A stretch of 64,000 nucleotides of DNA from Saccharicrinis sp963665705 (lineage in GTDB: Bacteria; Bacteroidota; Bacteroidia; Bacteroidales; Marinilabiliaceae), in NCBI GenBank assembly GCA_963665705.1, contig OY762448.1, positions 3,286,001 to 3,350,000 of the forward strand, read 5' to 3'. Position numbers and translations under genes: made by a program. The notes under the pieces are model-generated. The model was not told where the DNA came from and did not search any database. It saw only the letters and a program-made list of their open reading frames with translations. Shown here one piece after another: positions 47,427 through 57,372 of the stretch; positions within the stretch are counted from its first letter, which is position 1; each line of letters opens with the position of its first letter.

Positions 47427-47618
47427 TATGTAGTTCTATTTTATTAAATTGATGTTTTAAATTCAAAGCTTGAATATACTCTATTAATAACCTAAAGTTT
47501 CAATAATGAAATAAAAATTATGTACAATATATAATCAGCGGAAAGAAGGCTATAACTGAAATATCTTTTAATTTACTTCTATCCAGATTCTAATATTATA
47601 CATTATTATGCTGTGTTT

Positions 47619-48808
47619 TTATTGCATAGCCGGTAAAATATAATCTTCAAAAAGACGAAACTGTTTTGTTCCGGAGTTGTATTCACCACCGGTAAAAACT
47701 ATCACAGCATTTTTTTGGGTATGACTATGATTTTTTGACCGCCCCAGCCATTAGCCCAGAATATACTCATTTTCGTTTTTCCATTGGTTATATTTTTCGT
47801 CCACCAAGAGTAAGCATATCCTACTCTACCAGAATGTTCTCCAGGAATTTTTATATCGATGTTATTTGAATATGGCTCTGATGATTTTTCAATCCAGTTT
47901 TGTGATATTAGTTGGGTTTGATTCCATCTGCCTTCGTTGAGAAATGTTATACCGAATTTCAACATATCTCTTGATGTCATTTTTAAATTAGCAGCACATT
48001 CGATCACTCCATTTTTAAATCTATTTGTCCATTCCACATGATGTATTCCCATAAGTTCAAATAAATACTTTTTAGAAAATTCATCAATGCTTATACCTGA
48101 TGCATTCTTTAAAATTTCGCCCAATAGTATTTGATTTCCTCCATAATACGAAAAATGTGTACCCGGTTCTTGAACCAAGGGTGCATCTAATATAAATGAA
48201 ACGGGATCTTTATCGGTAAACCAAATGCCGATAATGGGATTTTCTGGACTACTATAATCAATACCCCATTCGGTCCAAACTAAACCCGAAGTCATTGTCA
48301 GAAGATGTTCTATTGTTATATTTTCTTTGCCGTTGCTTTTTAATTGCTGATGTTCTGGCAAATAATCAAATATAGGTTGTTTAACTGATTTTATCATTCT
48401 TTTGTCAATAGCAATTCCTACACAAGCTGCTGTTATACTTTTATTTACAGACATAATATTATGCAAGTCATTCTTGTTCCATTGAACATATTCTCCGTAA
48501 TGCTCAGGAGCATCCCATATATATTTATTTCCAGGAAAATATTCTTCCACTACTAGTTTATTATCTCTATAAATTAATAACGAATGTGTTTGCCCTAAAG
48601 CTCCGCCTTTAATTTTTTTAATACCTTGGTAAATAAGAGTTGAATCTATTTTTACATTAGAAATAGTTGCAACTTCCAAACTGTCGCTTAAATTTTCAGG
48701 AATTTTATAAGTATAAGATATATCGTTGTAATTCTTACAACCCAAAACAAGAATTAAAATTATAAAAGGAAGTAAAATCCTTGTGCAAATTTTTATCAGT
48801 ATAATCAT
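47619..48808 (-). pseudogene. Beta-lactamase-fold serine hydrolase, C-terminus broken by a homopolymer frameshift
   Basis: Lipoprotein-like start (LVLGC) and a class-C beta-lactamase/DD-peptidase fold: catalytic SxxK in MSVNKSITAACVG and SYYGG as the Tyr motif. The open frame stops at 47702 just after GWGGQKIIVIPKK, but the family continues with a strand ending in VVFTGG. Reading one extra A in the coding-strand A7 run (47710-47716) gives KNAVIVFTGGEYNSG... and continues to a stop at 47619-47621, completing the domain. So one base is missing in a homopolymer. Real loss, phase variation or sequencing error are all possible. Apart from this it looks intact. Confidence 0.85.
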
Positions 48809-49313
48809 TAGTTAAAGTTTTTGATAATTTAGCACAATGTTTAATATTATACAAGAGTTGAATTTTTGAGCAGTTTTCGTGTCACATAAAACAAAAATCA
48901 AGCAACAATGAGCCCGACTAAAACTAACCACTTTTGTGCTTATGCTACGTTAGCTCAAATTCTAAAGTTCCTACTTTCATCAAATTATCTTCGATTATTT
49001 TAAATTCAATAATTGAATATGTGCTTTGACCACTTACATTAAAACCCAGAAGTGTTTAAAGAAATTCCAACTAAAGTGTATAGCTTAAGCTTCCGTTATT
49101 TGTAATTATCAAATTAAATATACCATTCTCCAATTCAAAGGTTTCAAGATCAAGGTGAAAATTACAAACAATAACTGCCAGATTGTAAGATATTTAATAA
49201 TAACATGTTATTATTAATATGAAATAATTAGAAAACACTCCGCAATAAAAAGGAAAGCTAACATCATATTGAAAATGGGGATTCTAATGGTGCACTATAA
49301 ATTTGGAAGATAC
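48809..49313. other. Intergenic region containing a decayed gene and a 20-bp palindrome
   Basis: No intact gene. It contains a frame-disrupted coding remnant (48945-49193, separate entry) and a perfect 20-bp palindrome at 49196-49215 (AATAATAACATGTTATTATT). Confidence 0.6.
48945..49193 (-). pseudogene. Decayed beta-strand protein remnant
   Basis: On the minus strand, 49193-49071 reads ISYNLAVIVCNFHLDLETF then ELENGIFNLIITNNGSLSYTL and stops. A different frame gives LVGISLNTSGF, and the original frame resumes with FNVSGQSTYSIIEFKIIED then NLMKVGTLEFELT, stopping at 48945. The pieces join into one plausible protein tail with alternating hydrophobic strands, so this looks like a gene eroded by frameshifts. 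No family recognised. Confidence 0.45.
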
Positions 49314-49850
49314 TTATTCAAAAAGTGATTCTGTAACAACTGTAGATTTTGGCCAAAGAACACCTATTGACCCACTATAAAAAACCATCCAAAGAACTGA
49401 AAATCCTCTAATTTCCATTGCTTTAAATCTTAAATATTCATTTTCTGATATTTCCTTTATCAAAGTCCCATGATTATGAAGAACATATTTTCCATCACTA
49501 ATTGAAGGACCTCGTCCAAGACCTGTATTAACAAAAAACATAAAATTGAGAATTGCATATACAAAACAAAACAATGAAAAAAACATCAATGACTTTGGCA
49601 TATCTTTAAACACAACAGTATATAGAGTTTTAAAACTATCTCCATATTTCCTGTCCTTCCTTTTATATTTAGGGTTACTTATAAGACTGATAATTGTTGG
49701 AAACCACACTACAAACACGCCTAAATGTAATAACCATACAAAAGGATAATGATCACCTACATAAAATCCTAAGGCAGATACAACATGTACAATTATTGAT
49801 AACATAAATCCCATGCATGCTGTGATACAAAGTACTTTATTAAATAGCAT
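49314..49850 (-). CDS. Unrecognised four-helix membrane protein
   Basis: A 178-residue protein with hydrophobic segments near 5-25, 38-58, 90-110 and 148-168. A soluble stretch between the last two contains GRGPSISDGKYVLHNHG and EISENEYLRFKAMEIRGF. I have no function for it. Gap of 75 bases after the Rieske gene; same strand as the whole 53.6-49.3 kb group. Confidence 0.75.
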   Translation of the reverse strand: MLFNKVLCITACMGFMLSIIVHVVSALGFYVGDHYPFVWLLHLGVFVVWFPTIISLISNPKYKRKDRKYGDSFKTLYTVVFKDMPKSLMFFSLFCFVYAILNFMFFVNTGLGRGPSISDGKYVLHNHGTLIKEISENEYLRFKAMEIRGFSVLWMVFYSGSIGVLWPKSTVVTESLFE

Positions 49851-49925
49851 ATATTATGTTTGAGTAGATATCAGAATGTAGTACAACATTTACTTCAAAT
49901 AATTACCTCTTGTAATAAATTCAAA

Positions 49926-50276
49926 TTAATCGATTTCAACCATGATAGTCCCAGCCTCTATAGTCAATGGATATGTTTTAAGTGGTCCAAAGGGTAAATC
50001 ATCTACATCAAGTTGATCTAAAAAATCCTCATCTATTTTATCAATACGAATAGCACCTGTTTTTAAGTCAAAACAAGTTCCATGGTTTGAGCAGGTTAAA
50101 GTATCATCTTCTACTCTTCCGCTAATTAATTTGGTTTTGGCATGAGGACAGATATTACTTACAGCATAATATTTACCATCTGAATGAATGATTAATATCT
50201 CTTGTCCTTCTACTTCAATAACTTTCTTACCTAGAGTTGTACATTCTTCAACAGTACAAGCTGATATAATAGCCAT
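49926..50276 (-). CDS. Rieske [2Fe-2S] ferredoxin-like protein
   Basis: A 116-residue soluble Rieske domain: cluster motifs NICPHAKTKLISG (CxH) and LTCSNHGTCFDLKTG (CxxH). No signal peptide or membrane anchor, so it is a small cytoplasmic ferredoxin of the type that feeds dioxygenases or nitrite reductase-like enzymes; no such oxygenase is in the window. Partner unknown. Confidence 0.92.
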   Translation of the reverse strand: MAIISACTVEECTTLGKKVIEVEGQEILIIHSDGKYYAVSNICPHAKTKLISGRVEDDTLTCSNHGTCFDLKTGAIRIDKIDEDFLDQLDVDDLPFGPLKTYPLTIEAGTIMVEID

Positions 50277-50343
50277 ATATTATTTTTTTCTTTGGTTACT
50301 GTTTATTACTAAACAATTTACTTAATATTACTTTTATAAAAAC

Positions 50344-51132
50344 TCAATTTTTCAATGTTTTAGTAAAGTCAGGAGAGATTACTTCTTTAGCCTTTATCAC
50401 ATCAATATACCTCGTTAAATCTTTTAAGGATAATACCTTGAATTTATGATCATCCAAATATTGGATATATTCTTTAAATAGCTCCGGAGGTGTGGTAACC
50501 CACGGATGATCATAATCAGGCACTCCATGGATCGTCAACACTATTATTTTACCTCGCTCAGCCTGAGTAAATGCATCCATTATCACATCTTTATTTTCAG
50601 CATTTGTAGCCCAGCTGGGAATTAACAGAGGATGATCAACAATAGGATCATAAGGTCGACTCCCTCCTCCCCTTGCAAATTGAAATTCATATTGATTCAA
50701 TACCTTAAAGGCTTTTTGATTTAACCCGTAACCCGGATAAGCAAACGATATTGTTTTATCGATACCTAGTTCCGCACATTGCTTATCTATATAATCAAGT
50801 TCTTCAATAACTTTTTCCTTGCTTATGCTATTTACGTGAGCATGGGTTTTTGTATGATTAGCAATTTCAAATCCCATTTTATTCAAAGCTCCAACTTTAT
50901 CCCAGGTCATATATTTAGTTGTATCGCTAAATACTTTTGGAAACTCACAAATAAAAAACGTAGCATTAAAACCATATTCCTTTAATAATGGAGCAACATA
51001 ATTAAATTGACTTACAACCGCATCATCAAAGGTTAAAACAACTACTTTTTGGGGCAGCCTCTTTTTTATTATCTGAGCAGAACCAATGTTATACAAACTA
51101 AAAGCTATAATAAAAAAGAGGAAGTTTTTCAT
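50344..51132 (-). CDS. Polysaccharide deacetylase (NodB fold), exported
   Basis: A 262-residue CE4-type enzyme with a signal peptide (about 1-20, NIGSAQ). NodB motifs: VVLTFDDAVV (metal and base Asp pair) and EIANHTKTHAHV (HxxxH metal ligands), then FAYPGYG. Acts in the periplasm or outside on N-acetylated glycans, peptidoglycan or related polymers. Substrate not evident. Confidence 0.92.
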   Translation of the reverse strand: MKNFLFFIIAFSLYNIGSAQIIKKRLPQKVVVLTFDDAVVSQFNYVAPLLKEYGFNATFFICEFPKVFSDTTKYMTWDKVGALNKMGFEIANHTKTHAHVNSISKEKVIEELDYIDKQCAELGIDKTISFAYPGYGLNQKAFKVLNQYEFQFARGGGSRPYDPIVDHPLLIPSWATNAENKDVIMDAFTQAERGKIIVLTIHGVPDYDHPWVTTPPELFKEYIQYLDDHKFKVLSLKDLTRYIDVIKAKEVISPDFTKTLKN

Positions 51133-51236
51133 TCTGTATATGGTTTATTTATAAGAAGAAGTTCTCAGCCGATAGTCTTCAGTGTTCAATACCTGTATTT
51201 AATACAAAAAACTAAAGAATACTTATTGGAAACTGC

Positions 51237-51899
51237 CTACTGAAGACTTTGTACTGATATATCTTTAAACTCAATAGGTGAACCTTCATACTGAAATAAT
51301 AATCTTCCTTCAGTAACAGAAGTTTTAGTTGCTTCGTTTACCAACACTCCGTTTAAATACTGTTTGACATGGTCACCATTGGCTTCTATTTCAATCAGGT
51401 TCCACTGTCCATGCTCTTTCTCTGCATCAGAAAAATGTTTTACATTAACACTTCGTCCCGGACCAATCACAGAATCATTAACAGCTAAGCTTACATTTTG
51501 TAATAAAATAAAATTACCTGTTGATTTTGTTTTTATTTGAAACTGAATTCCAGAGGGCCATAATGTATCAGGTTGACTTTCGGCAACATAGTACATCAAC
51601 CCACTATTTCTTTTGGAATTTTGATCTGGTCTTACAATCCATCTGTATTGAGCTGAAAGTTTAAAGTTTTTATATACTTCATCACTCATCACATAGCCTA
51701 TTCTTTTTCCATCAAGAACAACCGTTCCGTTTCCTGTTTCAAATAATGAATCAGGTGCAACAGCTCCGGTTTCCGGAGAAAAAGCATATCCGTTGAACTT
51801 GGAATTTTTAAAGAGCTTTCCGTCTTGTTCTTCAGCATTACATGCTAATAAAAAAATAGTACTTGCTAAAAAAACAGACTTAATTAAATTTTTAATCAT
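51237..51899 (-). CDS. DUF1080 (3-keto-disaccharide hydrolase-like) lipoprotein
   Basis: A 220-residue lipoprotein (lipobox LLAC, about Cys20) with the DUF1080 concanavalin-like fold: FKLSAQYRW, NSGLMYYVAES, GIQFQIKT, GQWNLIEIEANGDHVKQYLNG. Some members hydrolyse glycosidic bonds of 3-keto sugars; here that is only a family inference. The 104 bases downstream contain an ACTGCCTACTGAAGAC-like segment overlapping the stop, resembling intergenic repeats of related bacteria. Confidence 0.9.
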   Translation of the reverse strand: MIKNLIKSVFLASTIFLLACNAEEQDGKLFKNSKFNGYAFSPETGAVAPDSLFETGNGTVVLDGKRIGYVMSDEVYKNFKLSAQYRWIVRPDQNSKRNSGLMYYVAESQPDTLWPSGIQFQIKTKSTGNFILLQNVSLAVNDSVIGPGRSVNVKHFSDAEKEHGQWNLIEIEANGDHVKQYLNGVLVNEATKTSVTEGRLLFQYEGSPIEFKDISVQSLQ

Positions 51900-51947
51900 T
51901 ATACTGGTTATTTGTTTATTCCATTTTACCGCAGAGTTACTCCGGGA

Positions 51948-52865
51948 TTATTTATGCATCATGGCTCGTACATCCTTTAACAGATCCACAGAAGCTTCAA
52001 TCTCTTCCTTTCTGATAGCTACACTTTCAATATTAAATCCAATAGGGATATTCTTTTCCTGACTAAAATGTATAATTTCAGCAGCTATCATTTTATTAAT
52101 TTCAATAGACTTTGATAGAATATCTTTTGAATGCTTTAATTCATTCAATAACCACTTTGGAATATCTATTCCTAACCATTCCATGAAATGCATTGTTTTT
52201 ACAGATCCACAGGGCGTTAGTGTAAAAATTATTGGTTTTAGTTCTCTGTTATTATCTATGGACGTATAATAATAATCCGATAGAAAATTCTTGGTATTAT
52301 TAATATTGTATACACACTGAGATATAAAAAAACTACAACCTTTATCTATTTTATTAAACAATCGCAGATGTTCGTCTCCCTTGGAGGCATGACGTTCCGG
52401 AATTGTTACTCCACCTAAAAGAATATCGGAATTTGCCTCTTTTTTAATTTTATAAGCATTATTTAATGATAGATTTGAGACTTGATTTTTCGAGGGTGAT
52501 CCTACAAATACAGAACAATCTATATTTGATGTCTCTTTATCAATCCAATTACGGAATTCATCAACACCATATTTCCCTACACTTTTATATATGATTTTAG
52601 GAAGGTTTAAATCACTTAAATAGGTATTGCTATAATAATCAGGATTTAGAGTTGGCATAAAAGGAAACGGTCTTGGCGTATCGTTTCTTGAGGTTTCGTC
52701 CTGAATATCGTATAAAACCAAACCATCAATCTCCATGTTTTTAATACGCTCAATTTGCTTTTGTGCAATAACAGCCACCTTTTCCTTTTCAGTTTTTACT
52801 TTAGGAGGAGTTAAACCGTATAACAGAATTCCAGATTCTTTTGATAGTATTTTATTTTTCAGCAT
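51948..52865 (-). CDS. Methylenetetrahydrofolate reductase-like protein
   Basis: A 305-residue flavin-type barrel resembling the MetF superfamily: LLYGLTPPKVKTEKEK at the start, GLVLYDIQDETSRNDTPRPFPF, DILLGGVTIPERHASKGDEHLRL and FFISQCVYN in the order of MetF strands. It is diverged from true MetF (EFFPP motif replaced by YGLTPPK), so another methylene-tetrahydrofolate or C1 role is possible. Gap of 63 bases after the GATase gene. Confidence 0.8.
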   Translation of the reverse strand: MLKNKILSKESGILLYGLTPPKVKTEKEKVAVIAQKQIERIKNMEIDGLVLYDIQDETSRNDTPRPFPFMPTLNPDYYSNTYLSDLNLPKIIYKSVGKYGVDEFRNWIDKETSNIDCSVFVGSPSKNQVSNLSLNNAYKIKKEANSDILLGGVTIPERHASKGDEHLRLFNKIDKGCSFFISQCVYNINNTKNFLSDYYYTSIDNNRELKPIIFTLTPCGSVKTMHFMEWLGIDIPKWLLNELKHSKDILSKSIEINKMIAAEIIHFSQEKNIPIGFNIESVAIRKEEIEASVDLLKDVRAMMHK

Positions 52866-52928
52866 GTATCTATGTCAAGTTTTTTATACGTTCTTTTAAT
52901 TCTCAGTATTCTATTTAGTCTAATCTTA

Positions 52929-53636
52929 CTATTCATTACCAACAAATTGGTCTAAAATAGCTTCAAGTAAAGCGTTACTATCATGAAAATATAATTCTCT
53001 CTTTAATATTTCATTTCCCGGCATCACATATTTCTGATCCTCCATCTCCTCCAGTTCATCTTTAAACTCTTTTACCATTCCTGCAGCAGTCTGTGGTGTT
53101 GCCTCTAAATGAAACTGCAAAGCTAATACCTTATCTCCAATAGCAAAAGCCTGATGTTTTGTAGCTTCTGAAGAAGCTAGTAACTTTGCTCCTGTCGGTA
53201 AATCGAATGTATCACCATGCCAATGCAAAACAACCCATCTGTTTTCCGGATCGAAACTTCCCCATCTGTTATTTCCTTCTTCTGTTAATTCATTTTTAAA
53301 CCAACCTATTTCCTGTTTTCCTGAAGGATAAACTTTCGCACCTAAAGACGCTGCAATAAGCTGAGATCCTAAACAAATCCCTAAAACAAACTTACCTGAA
53401 TCAATAGCATTTTTAATTAGTTTTTGTTCTTCATTTAGCCATGAATATTTTTCATATTCATACACGCCCATTGGTCCACCCATTACAATTAACATATCAA
53501 AATCATCTAAAGCAGGAATTACTTCGTTATTATAAATATGCGTGTACGTCACTTCGAAATCATTCCATTCTGCCCATTCGATTATATATCCCGGAGTTTC
53601 AAAATCAACATGTAACAAGCAGTGAATCTTCATCAA
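52929..53636 (-). CDS. Class I glutamine amidotransferase-like protein
   Basis: A 235-residue GATase1 domain standing alone: nucleophile Cys in LGICLGSQLIAA, His in LQFHLEATP with the following Glu completing the triad. GMP synthase-like glutaminase family (YP_/GuaA-like stand-alone proteins). No synthetase domain, so it works with another protein or acts as a gamma-glutamyl hydrolase. A -7-like TATTTTTG lies at 53684-53677. Confidence 0.9.
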   Translation of the reverse strand: MMKIHCLLHVDFETPGYIIEWAEWNDFEVTYTHIYNNEVIPALDDFDMLIVMGGPMGVYEYEKYSWLNEEQKLIKNAIDSGKFVLGICLGSQLIAASLGAKVYPSGKQEIGWFKNELTEEGNNRWGSFDPENRWVVLHWHGDTFDLPTGAKLLASSEATKHQAFAIGDKVLALQFHLEATPQTAAGMVKEFKDELEEMEDQKYVMPGNEILKRELYFHDSNALLEAILDQFVGNE

Positions 53637-54055
53637 TAATTGTTTTTAAGGTTATTAAAAATGAGTAAAACGTATGCAAAAATAAGTAAAGTTTAGAAAG
53701 TTCGTAATGTTAACAGTTAAAAGTTCTCTGTAGGCATTATCAGGCCGTAGACTGTGAACTGTGAACTGAAGATCGAGGACTATACATTTCAATTTATCAC
53801 AAAAGCACCACTTTTTTATGCTATTTATTACCTAATACCACAATAAATAATAGTAATTCGTATTATTTAACTTTTTGAAATGATATATTAAACTATCTTT
53901 GTTAACTATATTTTCACGCTAGATACAGAAAAATGGTCCACCTAAATACATTTTTCGATATGACTAGCCATTTTGTTATTATTTCTCTGGTATCACATCT
54001 TAAAACTATTAATGTTTAACCAGTATCTATTGTGATACTATAAAACTATTTTAAG
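53637..54055. other. Divergent intergenic region
   Basis: No gene. A promoter-like TATCTTTG (53894-53901, plus strand) with a TTTG only 16 bases upstream could drive the next gene with a leader of about 150 nt. Around 53735-53775 a GACTGTGAACTGTGAACTGAAGA-like stretch (shown as repeats of TGTGAAC) resembles low-complexity intergenic repeats. Confidence 0.45.
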
Positions 54056-54667
54056 ATGATACATAACCATGCTTTTTTTGATGTAGACTGTTTAGAAATC
54101 ACTCCTAATAAAGTTAAGTTTAACTGTCCTGAAAGAAGTCAGCCATTAAGTGAGGAACTATTTGAAGTATATAGTTTAATCTCTGCCATTGTTGCTCCTT
54201 ATGTATTTACAATACACGAAGATGGATGTCAACCAATGGAAGATGATAAACGTGATCTTGTTTTTGTTCCCAAAAGTAAAGAAAAAACCGAATGGAAAAA
54301 ATCTGTAGGTGTACGATTCAGATATTACCTTGAAAGAGGGACTAAAGATGGAAAGCAAGACCTCCATATTTTTGATGGCAATGAAAATGCTGCTGAATTA
54401 ATTAAAAAACTTAACGCTCGGGAATGGGTCGTTTTTGGTGTTGGTATAGAGAATAAAGTGGATCACGTAGTAACTGAATTATTGAAATTAGGAATAAAAG
54501 TTCGATATATTCCAGAACTTATTATTAATGAATCAGCACAAAAGGATGGCGAAGTAGATATAAAACAAGTCTATGAGTACTTTGCAAAATGGGAATCTCT
54601 TGGAGCTTATCCTATGACTTACAACGAAGTATTAATGTTGATTAAGAAAAACAAGATGCGTAAGTAA
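54056..54667 (+). CDS. Isochorismatase-like fold protein without the catalytic cysteine
   Basis: A 203-residue protein. FFDVDCLEITP near the start and WVVFGVGIENKVDHVVTELLKLG (in pieces, residues about 134-156) then GIKVRYIPELI match the isochorismatase/nicotinamidase fold, whose catalytic Cys sits in GxxTxxCV. Here that place reads GIENKV with no Cys. The N-terminal Asp is retained. So it is probably an inactive or re-purposed member; the assignment is tentative. No partner gene on this strand. Confidence 0.6.
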   Translation: MIHNHAFFDVDCLEITPNKVKFNCPERSQPLSEELFEVYSLISAIVAPYVFTIHEDGCQPMEDDKRDLVFVPKSKEKTEWKKSVGVRFRYYLERGTKDGKQDLHIFDGNENAAELIKKLNAREWVVFGVGIENKVDHVVTELLKLGIKVRYIPELIINESAQKDGEVDIKQVYEYFAKWESLGAYPMTYNEVLMLIKKNKMRK

Positions 54668-54869
54668 TTTTTTTTGTTAAAAGCAGAAAGAAACTGAGGA
54701 AAGGGAATATGGGACAGGAAGAAAAATATTCTTTACTTAAGATTAAAAAAGTAGGTTAACCATTCATACAACATAATAAAACTAGCATCAAAACAGAAAA
54801 AAATAGTAGTTGTATTAAATTGATTAATCCTACTTTTAAAACTAATACACGATAAAAAACTTAATAGAT

Positions 54870-54902
54870 GAGGGCTGTTTTTACTTACATAAATCAGCCC
54901 TC
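54870..54902 (-). terminator. Hairpin after the GH2 gene, probable terminator
   Basis: Perfect 8-bp stem GAGGGCTG/CAGCCCTC starting 7 bases past the GH2 stop (54910); a T-run (AAGTTTTTT) comes about 11 bases later on the minus strand. Confidence 0.6.
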
Positions 54903-54909
54903 TTTATAT

Positions 54910-57333
54910 TTAATTTGATTTTAAAGTCAATGCTCCATTTTTTAAACCATCTGTAGTTGCTGTAATTTTAATATCTCCAGCTTCTTCTGTTGTTTGCACT
55001 ATCAATAAACACATTCCATTAAATGCCTTACGATAATTTGCTTTAAATGGCTCTAAACTGGCTTGATATCCATTATCAACTCCGGCAATAAATCCGTTAC
55101 CTTCAACATCAAAATGAACTAAATTATCCGCATCAGGAATCATATTACCATCCTTATCTACAATCTTAACAGTGATAAAAGAAAGATCTTTTCCATCTGC
55201 ATTAATAACATTACGATCTGCAATCAATTCAACTTTATAAGGTTCTCCTGCTGTATGAATTTCTTTTTCAAGTATAACTACTCCATCTTTGCGTGAAACC
55301 GCTTTAATTGTACCCGGTTCGAACGGCACACGCCACATTACATGGAATTTTCCTTCTTCTTTTTTGCGAGTGCCTAATGATTTACCATTTAAGAACAGTT
55401 CAACCTCATCGGCATTGTTATAATATGCCCAAACATCAATATCCTGTCCTTTTTCCCAATTCCAATGCGGGAATATATGTAACATGGTTTTATCTGTCCA
55501 TTCGCTTTGATACAGGTAATATGCATCTTTGGGGAATCCTGCCAAATCAATTATACCTAAATACGAGCTACGTGCTGGCCATGGATAAGGGATTGGTTCA
55601 CCTAAATAATCAAAACCAGACCAGATAAACATTCCTGAGATAAAAGCATTATTCTTCACTACATTCCAGGTATCCTCATGCGTAGCACCCCAATATGCGT
55701 AAACATGATCATATGCCGAAACGGTATAATCATCGTTTGCACCCTCCAATGGAACATTATATGCCGATGGCCAGATTCGCATACTATCTGAAGGCATATC
55801 ATAATGACCACGAGTTGATAATGCCGACATATTTTCAGAAGCAAGCATTTTTTGTCCTGGATAATTCTTAGGGAAATCAAGATATTCTTTATGCTTATAG
55901 TTAAAACTGATCAAATCCAAAGCTCCTGATTTGTAAATATTATTCTTTTCTGGATCTTGCTCTGTCAAGGCACTGGTAACAGGACGAGTTTTATCCAACT
56001 CTTTTACGATTCCTGCTAACTCTTTTGTAATTGAAATTCCTGTTGTATCAAACTGCTCTCTGATCTCGTTTCCAATACTCCATGCAATAATACTTGGGTG
56101 GTTACGATCGCGTAAAACCATATCCTGTAAATCGCGAACATGCCATTCATCCCAATACAAATGGTACCCTTTTTTAGCCTTTGTTTTAGCCCATTCATCA
56201 AAGGATTCATCAATAACTAAAAATCCCATTTGATCGCACAGATCCAGTAATTCAGGAGCAGGGGGATTGTGAGCCATACGGATAGCATTACAACCCATTC
56301 CCTTTAAAATTTCAAGCTGACGCTCCATAGCTCTGGTGTTGACAGCTGCTCCTAATGCTCCCAAATCGTGATGTTGATTAACGCCGTGTATTTTTAGAGA
56401 TTTTCCATTTAAAAAGAATCCTTTTTCTGAATCAAACTCAAAAGATCTTATTCCAAATGGTGTTTCGTATTGGTCTAAAAGTTCCTTTTCATTATATACA
56501 CTTGTTACAGCTGTATACATATAAGGATTTTCAACACACCATAAAACAGGTTTATTTACAGTAAAATCATAAGCTATAGTACATAATGAATCACTACAAG
56601 AAACAGCCTTTTCATCCTCAGCAACAATTTGGTTATTTCGATCATATAATTTTGTTTTAACCTTTAATTGTTGTGCTGTCTTTTGATTATTTTTGATTTT
56701 AACCTCAAGATTTATGGTTGCAGATTCTTCACTTACTTTAGGAGTAGTAATATAAGTACCCCAATGATCAACATGTACCTGATTAGTCATAACCAACCAT
56801 ACATTACGATAGATTCCTGAACCAGTATACCAACGAGAAGCTGGTTGAGCATCGTTATCAACTCTAACCGCCATTACGTTTTCTTTATCTCCAAAGTTCA
56901 GATATGGAGTCATATCATAACGAAAAGTAATATATCCGAATGGGCGCTTTCCTAAATAATGTCCGTTTAACCAAACTTCGCTATTACAAAACACACCATC
57001 AAAGTCGATATAATACTTTTGGTTTTGAGGAATAGTATCAACTTTAAAAGTCTTTCTGTACCATCCAATTCCTGTTGGCAAAGCTCCACCTTCTGTTGTT
57101 GATGGATTATCTTTACTAAACGATCCTTCTATACTCCAATCATGAGGTAAATTCAAAGCACGCCAATCAGTATCATTAAAAGATACTTTTGAAGCATCAG
57201 CAGTATCTCCTAAAAAGAATTTCCACCCTTTGTTAAATGATTCAACCTGTCGCGGATTATCTACTTTATTATTACAGGCTGCCAATATTGCAACTGCTGC
57301 AATTATTAATATTTTGTTTATGTGTTGATGCAT
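54910..57333 (-). CDS. GH2 beta-galactosidase-type lipoprotein
   Basis: An 807-residue GH2 enzyme. Lipobox LAAC (Cys20). GH2 sugar-binding sandwich about 30-195 (LPHDWSIEGSF, WLNGHYLGKRPFGY), Ig-like domain to about 295, barrel about 300-600 with the acid/base Glu in AWSIGNEIREQ and a nucleophile-region SENMSA. Then a DUF4982-type domain (about 615-680) and a C-terminal Ig-like domain with VNADG-like DGKDLSFITVKIVD. This architecture is usual for Bacteroidota beta-galactosidases; beta-glucuronidase or related activity is possible. Downstream end of the second carbohydrate cluster; separated by 249 bases including a repeat element from the GH43-like gene. Confidence 0.92.
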   Translation of the reverse strand: MHQHINKILIIAAVAILAACNNKVDNPRQVESFNKGWKFFLGDTADASKVSFNDTDWRALNLPHDWSIEGSFSKDNPSTTEGGALPTGIGWYRKTFKVDTIPQNQKYYIDFDGVFCNSEVWLNGHYLGKRPFGYITFRYDMTPYLNFGDKENVMAVRVDNDAQPASRWYTGSGIYRNVWLVMTNQVHVDHWGTYITTPKVSEESATINLEVKIKNNQKTAQQLKVKTKLYDRNNQIVAEDEKAVSCSDSLCTIAYDFTVNKPVLWCVENPYMYTAVTSVYNEKELLDQYETPFGIRSFEFDSEKGFFLNGKSLKIHGVNQHHDLGALGAAVNTRAMERQLEILKGMGCNAIRMAHNPPAPELLDLCDQMGFLVIDESFDEWAKTKAKKGYHLYWDEWHVRDLQDMVLRDRNHPSIIAWSIGNEIREQFDTTGISITKELAGIVKELDKTRPVTSALTEQDPEKNNIYKSGALDLISFNYKHKEYLDFPKNYPGQKMLASENMSALSTRGHYDMPSDSMRIWPSAYNVPLEGANDDYTVSAYDHVYAYWGATHEDTWNVVKNNAFISGMFIWSGFDYLGEPIPYPWPARSSYLGIIDLAGFPKDAYYLYQSEWTDKTMLHIFPHWNWEKGQDIDVWAYYNNADEVELFLNGKSLGTRKKEEGKFHVMWRVPFEPGTIKAVSRKDGVVILEKEIHTAGEPYKVELIADRNVINADGKDLSFITVKIVDKDGNMIPDADNLVHFDVEGNGFIAGVDNGYQASLEPFKANYRKAFNGMCLLIVQTTEEAGDIKITATTDGLKNGALTLKSN

Positions 57334-57372
57334 AATTTTTGTTTTAAGCTGTTTTGCTGTTGGCTGTTATTT

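Noticed and set aside
29317..54667. Defence system or prophage in the central region
   Set aside because: No nuclease-toxin, restriction, integrase or phage structural genes are visible; the MutS-like ATPase and DUF1287 pair is common housekeeping in this phylum.
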